Of a DNA stretch of 14,601 nucleotides, positions 12,585-14,601 are shown one piece after another; position 1 is the stretch's first letter, and each line of letters starts with the position of its first letter. The stretch spans positions 1 through 14,601 of the forward strand of contig CAZYXP010000076.1 of the NCBI GenBank assembly GCA_964651325.1, given 5' to 3'. Position numbers and translations under genes: made by a program. The notes beneath the pieces are model-generated. The model was not told where the DNA came from. It worked only from the letters and a program-made list of their open reading frames with translations, and did not search any database. The stretch comes from JADFOB01 sp964651325 (lineage in GTDB: Bacteria; Planctomycetota; Phycisphaerae; UBA1845).

Positions 12585-13793
12585 ATGGAGCGCTGCGAAA
12601 GCTTGCCGACCGGAAACCTTGCCTACTTCGATTGCTTTAATGGCGCGGCCGGCGACATGATCGTCGGCGCCTTGGTGGATGCGGGGGCCGATGCGGAAGC
12701 TTTGACCGCCGCATTGGCCGGCCTCGGGTTGGATGGGTACGACCTGTCCTGCGAGAAGATCACCAAGCAGGGGTTTGCGGCCACGCAATTCCGGGTTGCG
12801 CTCGAGGAGCCGTCGAATCAGCCGCACCGCCATCTCAGCGACATCAAACGCATTATAGACAAGAGCAGCCTTTCCACCGGGGTCAAGGAGCGTTCCACGC
12901 GGGTGTTTAGCCGATTGGCCGAGGCGGAAGCCAAGGTTCACGGAACCACTGTGGACCGGGTGCATTTTCACGAGGTCGGGGCGGTCGATGCCATTCTCGA
13001 TATTGTTGGCGCGGTGGTGGCTCTGGAGTTGCTGGGCGTTGAGCGCGTGATGGCCTCGCCGGTCCCCGTTGGCTCGGGCACCGTTCGCTGTGCCCATGGC
13101 ATCATGCCGGTTCCGGCGCCGGCGACGGCCGAGTTGCTCGCCGGCGTACCCCTGGCCGCCACACCGGAAACAGGCGAATTGACGACTCCGACGGGCGCGG
13201 CCTTGCTGACCACGTTGGCGGAATCCTTCGGCGCGGTGCCTTCGATGCGCCTCGACTCGACCGGCTACGGTGCGGGCACGCGCGAGGGAGGCACGCGTCC
13301 GAATCTTTTGCGAGTGCTTGTGGGCACATCGATGCGGCCTGTCGGCGGCGATCGCGTGACAGTGCTGGAAACCAATATTGACGATTGCAGTGCGGAGGTG
13401 CTCGGGTATTGCATGGAGCGGCTGCTTGCGTCAGGTGCACTGGACGTCTACGCCCTGCCGATACAGATGAAGAAGTCGAGGCCCGGCCACCTGCTGACGG
13501 CCCTATGCCGATCGGGTGAAGCTGCGGCGATGGAGCGAATCCTGTTTGAGGAAACGCCGACGCTGGGAATTCGCCGCCGCGAGGTCGATCGGGTGGTGAT
13601 GGATCGAACGGTGCACGAGATCGCGACCCGGTTTGGCGCGATTCGCATGAAGGTCGGCCGATGGCAGGATGTGGTGACCACCGCTCCCGAATTCGACGAC
13701 TGCCGCCGGGCGGCCGAGGAGCACGGTGTGTCGCTTCGCGAGGTTATCGATGCGGCCCGGCTGGCGTGGTTGCACAAGGAAGAGGGAGTTTAG
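12585..13793 (+). CDS. larC: LarC: nickel insertion protein for the nickel-pincer nucleotide cofactor
   Basis: LarC inserts nickel into pyridinium-3,5-bisthiocarboxylate mononucleotide to finish the cofactor of lactate racemase and related LarA enzymes, in the cytoplasm. Length is 402 residues, typical of full-length LarC in one frame (in some bacteria it is split by a programmed frameshift). Motifs: YFDCFNGAAGDM (14-25), VHFHEVGAVDAILDIVG (126-142), HGIMPVPAPAT (171-181), ELTTPTGAALL (198-208), ETNIDDCSAE (262-271) and MKKSRPGHLL (295-304). GAGGGA is 10 nt before ATG 12585; an ATG at 12578 is out of frame. Neither larA, larB nor larE is in the window, so partners must lie elsewhere. Older annotation would call it DUF111. 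Confidence 0.93.
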   Translation: MERCESLPTGNLAYFDCFNGAAGDMIVGALVDAGADAEALTAALAGLGLDGYDLSCEKITKQGFAATQFRVALEEPSNQPHRHLSDIKRIIDKSSLSTGVKERSTRVFSRLAEAEAKVHGTTVDRVHFHEVGAVDAILDIVGAVVALELLGVERVMASPVPVGSGTVRCAHGIMPVPAPATAELLAGVPLAATPETGELTTPTGAALLTTLAESFGAVPSMRLDSTGYGAGTREGGTRPNLLRVLVGTSMRPVGGDRVTVLETNIDDCSAEVLGYCMERLLASGALDVYALPIQMKKSRPGHLLTALCRSGEAAAMERILFEETPTLGIRRREVDRVVMDRTVHEIATRFGAIRMKVGRWQDVVTTAPEFDDCRRAAEEHGVSLREVIDAARLAWLHKEEGV

Positions 13794-13849
13794 CGGTCCG
13801 CTGGGCTGCAGGGCCGATGAAATAGGGCCTGTCGAGGCAAGCCAGAGCC

Positions 13850-14515
13850 ATGATAGCGATCCTTCCAAACGCATCGGATTTACTCGCTTCCCCAGTGAGT
13901 TTTTTGGCTCAAGCCGCTGAGCCGCAGGCCATGGATGCGTCACAGTTTATCATGCTGGCCGGCGCGGTGTTGGGTTTGACGCTGCTCATGTTGACCACGC
14001 GAAAGCGATTCATGGCGCGGGCCCATGCCAAGGAGCCGTCTATTCGCCAGCGCGCGGCCGGGCTGGCCCGCGAGACGAAGCATCGCCGCGACCTGGATGC
14101 GGTGATAATCGAGTTGGACAAGCTCGCACGCCAGATTCATGCCCAGATCGATACGCGGTTCGCCAAGCTCGAGGCCGTCATTCGCGACGCGGATCAGCGA
14201 ATCGCGACGCTGAAGCGCTTGAGCATTGAAACGACCAGCGCCCCAACGCCTCCATCACATGCCCTTGATATCACGTTGGACAGCGAATCGCCGGATGTCG
14301 ATGGGGCGGACCCATTGAGCGCCAGCGACGATTCGGTGAGCGCCCCGGCGGATCATCAACCTATATTGGACTTGGCGGATCGGGGCCTGTCACCCCACGA
14401 AATCGCCGAGCGTGTGAGGCGTCCGATCGGGGAAATTGAGCTGATCCTGTCGCTCAATCGGACGGCCCAGGAATTTGGTACGCCGGCAAGCACACACGAT
14501 AGCTACCTGGCGTAA
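13850..14515 (+). CDS. Membrane-anchored coiled-coil protein with C-terminal HTH-like segment
   Basis: The protein has 221 residues and its function is unknown. One membrane segment lies at about residues 33-49 (FIMLAGAVLGLTLLMLTT), followed by a basic stretch RKRFMARAHAK that suggests the C-terminal part is cytoplasmic. A charged heptad-like helix follows at about 78-125, then an acidic Ser/Pro-rich linker (126-170). At 171-205, ILDLADRGLSPHEIAERVRRPIGEIELILSL has the shape of a compact helix-turn-helix, like the C-termini of DUF2802 and DUF6115 membrane proteins. ATG 13850 has only a weak ribosome site. ATG 13931 (residue 28), just before the membrane segment, is an equally plausible start. 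It follows larC by 56 bp on the same strand and may be co-transcribed with it. Confidence 0.75.
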   Translation: MIAILPNASDLLASPVSFLAQAAEPQAMDASQFIMLAGAVLGLTLLMLTTRKRFMARAHAKEPSIRQRAAGLARETKHRRDLDAVIIELDKLARQIHAQIDTRFAKLEAVIRDADQRIATLKRLSIETTSAPTPPSHALDITLDSESPDVDGADPLSASDDSVSAPADHQPILDLADRGLSPHEIAERVRRPIGEIELILSLNRTAQEFGTPASTHDSYLA

Positions 14516-14521
14516 CCGGTT

Positions 14522-14536
14522 GTCACCGGCGGTGAC
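14522..14536. terminator. Inverted repeat after the last gene
   Basis: GTCACC-GGC-GGTGAC is a perfect 6-bp stem starting 6 bp after the stop codon. No T-tract follows, so terminator function is uncertain. The remaining bases to 14601 show no recognisable feature. Confidence 0.35.
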
Positions 14537-14601
14537 CAGGCCCAGTTTCGGGCGCGAATCTGCGCCGCGGGCGCTAGCTCTCGGACAGTTCCGTCACGCA
14601 C

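Overview
The window looks like chromosomal DNA of a planctomycete, most likely from the Phycisphaerae or a related uncultured lineage. This is inferred from style, not from a marker gene. It has moderately high GC (about 60% by eye) and a secreted beta-helix protein ending in DCNxNGxxD calcium-binding-type repeats. It also has a Kazal-domain lipoprotein and many short, independently oriented transcription units around housekeeping enzymes. No rRNA, tRNA, CRISPR array, IS element or prophage was seen.

Layout. Bases 1-2532 (minus) hold most of a large exported right-handed beta-helix protein whose C-terminus lies outside the window. Bases 2764-4379 (minus) are a tight three-gene unit: a small stand-alone Fis-type DNA-binding protein, a beta-class DNA methyltransferase with a TTG start, and an unrecognised 134-residue protein. 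Bases 4545-5543 (minus) encode class I fructose-1,6-bisphosphatase, divergent from an exported YceI-family protein (5770-6369). A type I glutamine synthetase (6470-7912, minus) is divergent from purA (8211-9554), and the shared 298-bp control region carries two good sigma70-type promoters, palindromes and an intrinsic-terminator-like hairpin inside the purA leader. purA is followed after 10 nt by uppS (undecaprenyl diphosphate synthase). A convergent lipoprotein with three Kazal modules (10409-11185, minus) comes next. It is separated by a 330-bp hairpin-rich region from fabI (enoyl-ACP reductase), which ends at a clear terminator. larC (nickel-pincer cofactor maturation) follows after a leader with three hairpins. 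The last gene (13850-14515) encodes a membrane-anchored coiled-coil protein with a C-terminal HTH-like segment.

How the genes fit together. Most are metabolic or envelope genes: gluconeogenesis (fbp), nitrogen and purine metabolism (glnA, purA), isoprenoid carrier lipid (uppS), fatty-acid elongation (fabI) and nickel cofactor (larC). The accessory-looking parts are the exported beta-helix protein, the Fis/methyltransferase/unknown unit and the Kazal lipoprotein. I found no clear defence, mobile or biosynthetic system. The most interesting leads are the possible attenuator in the purA leader, the Fis-methyltransferase-unknown cassette without a restriction enzyme, the triple-module Kazal lipoprotein, and the structured intergenic regions before larC and between the Kazal gene and fabI.
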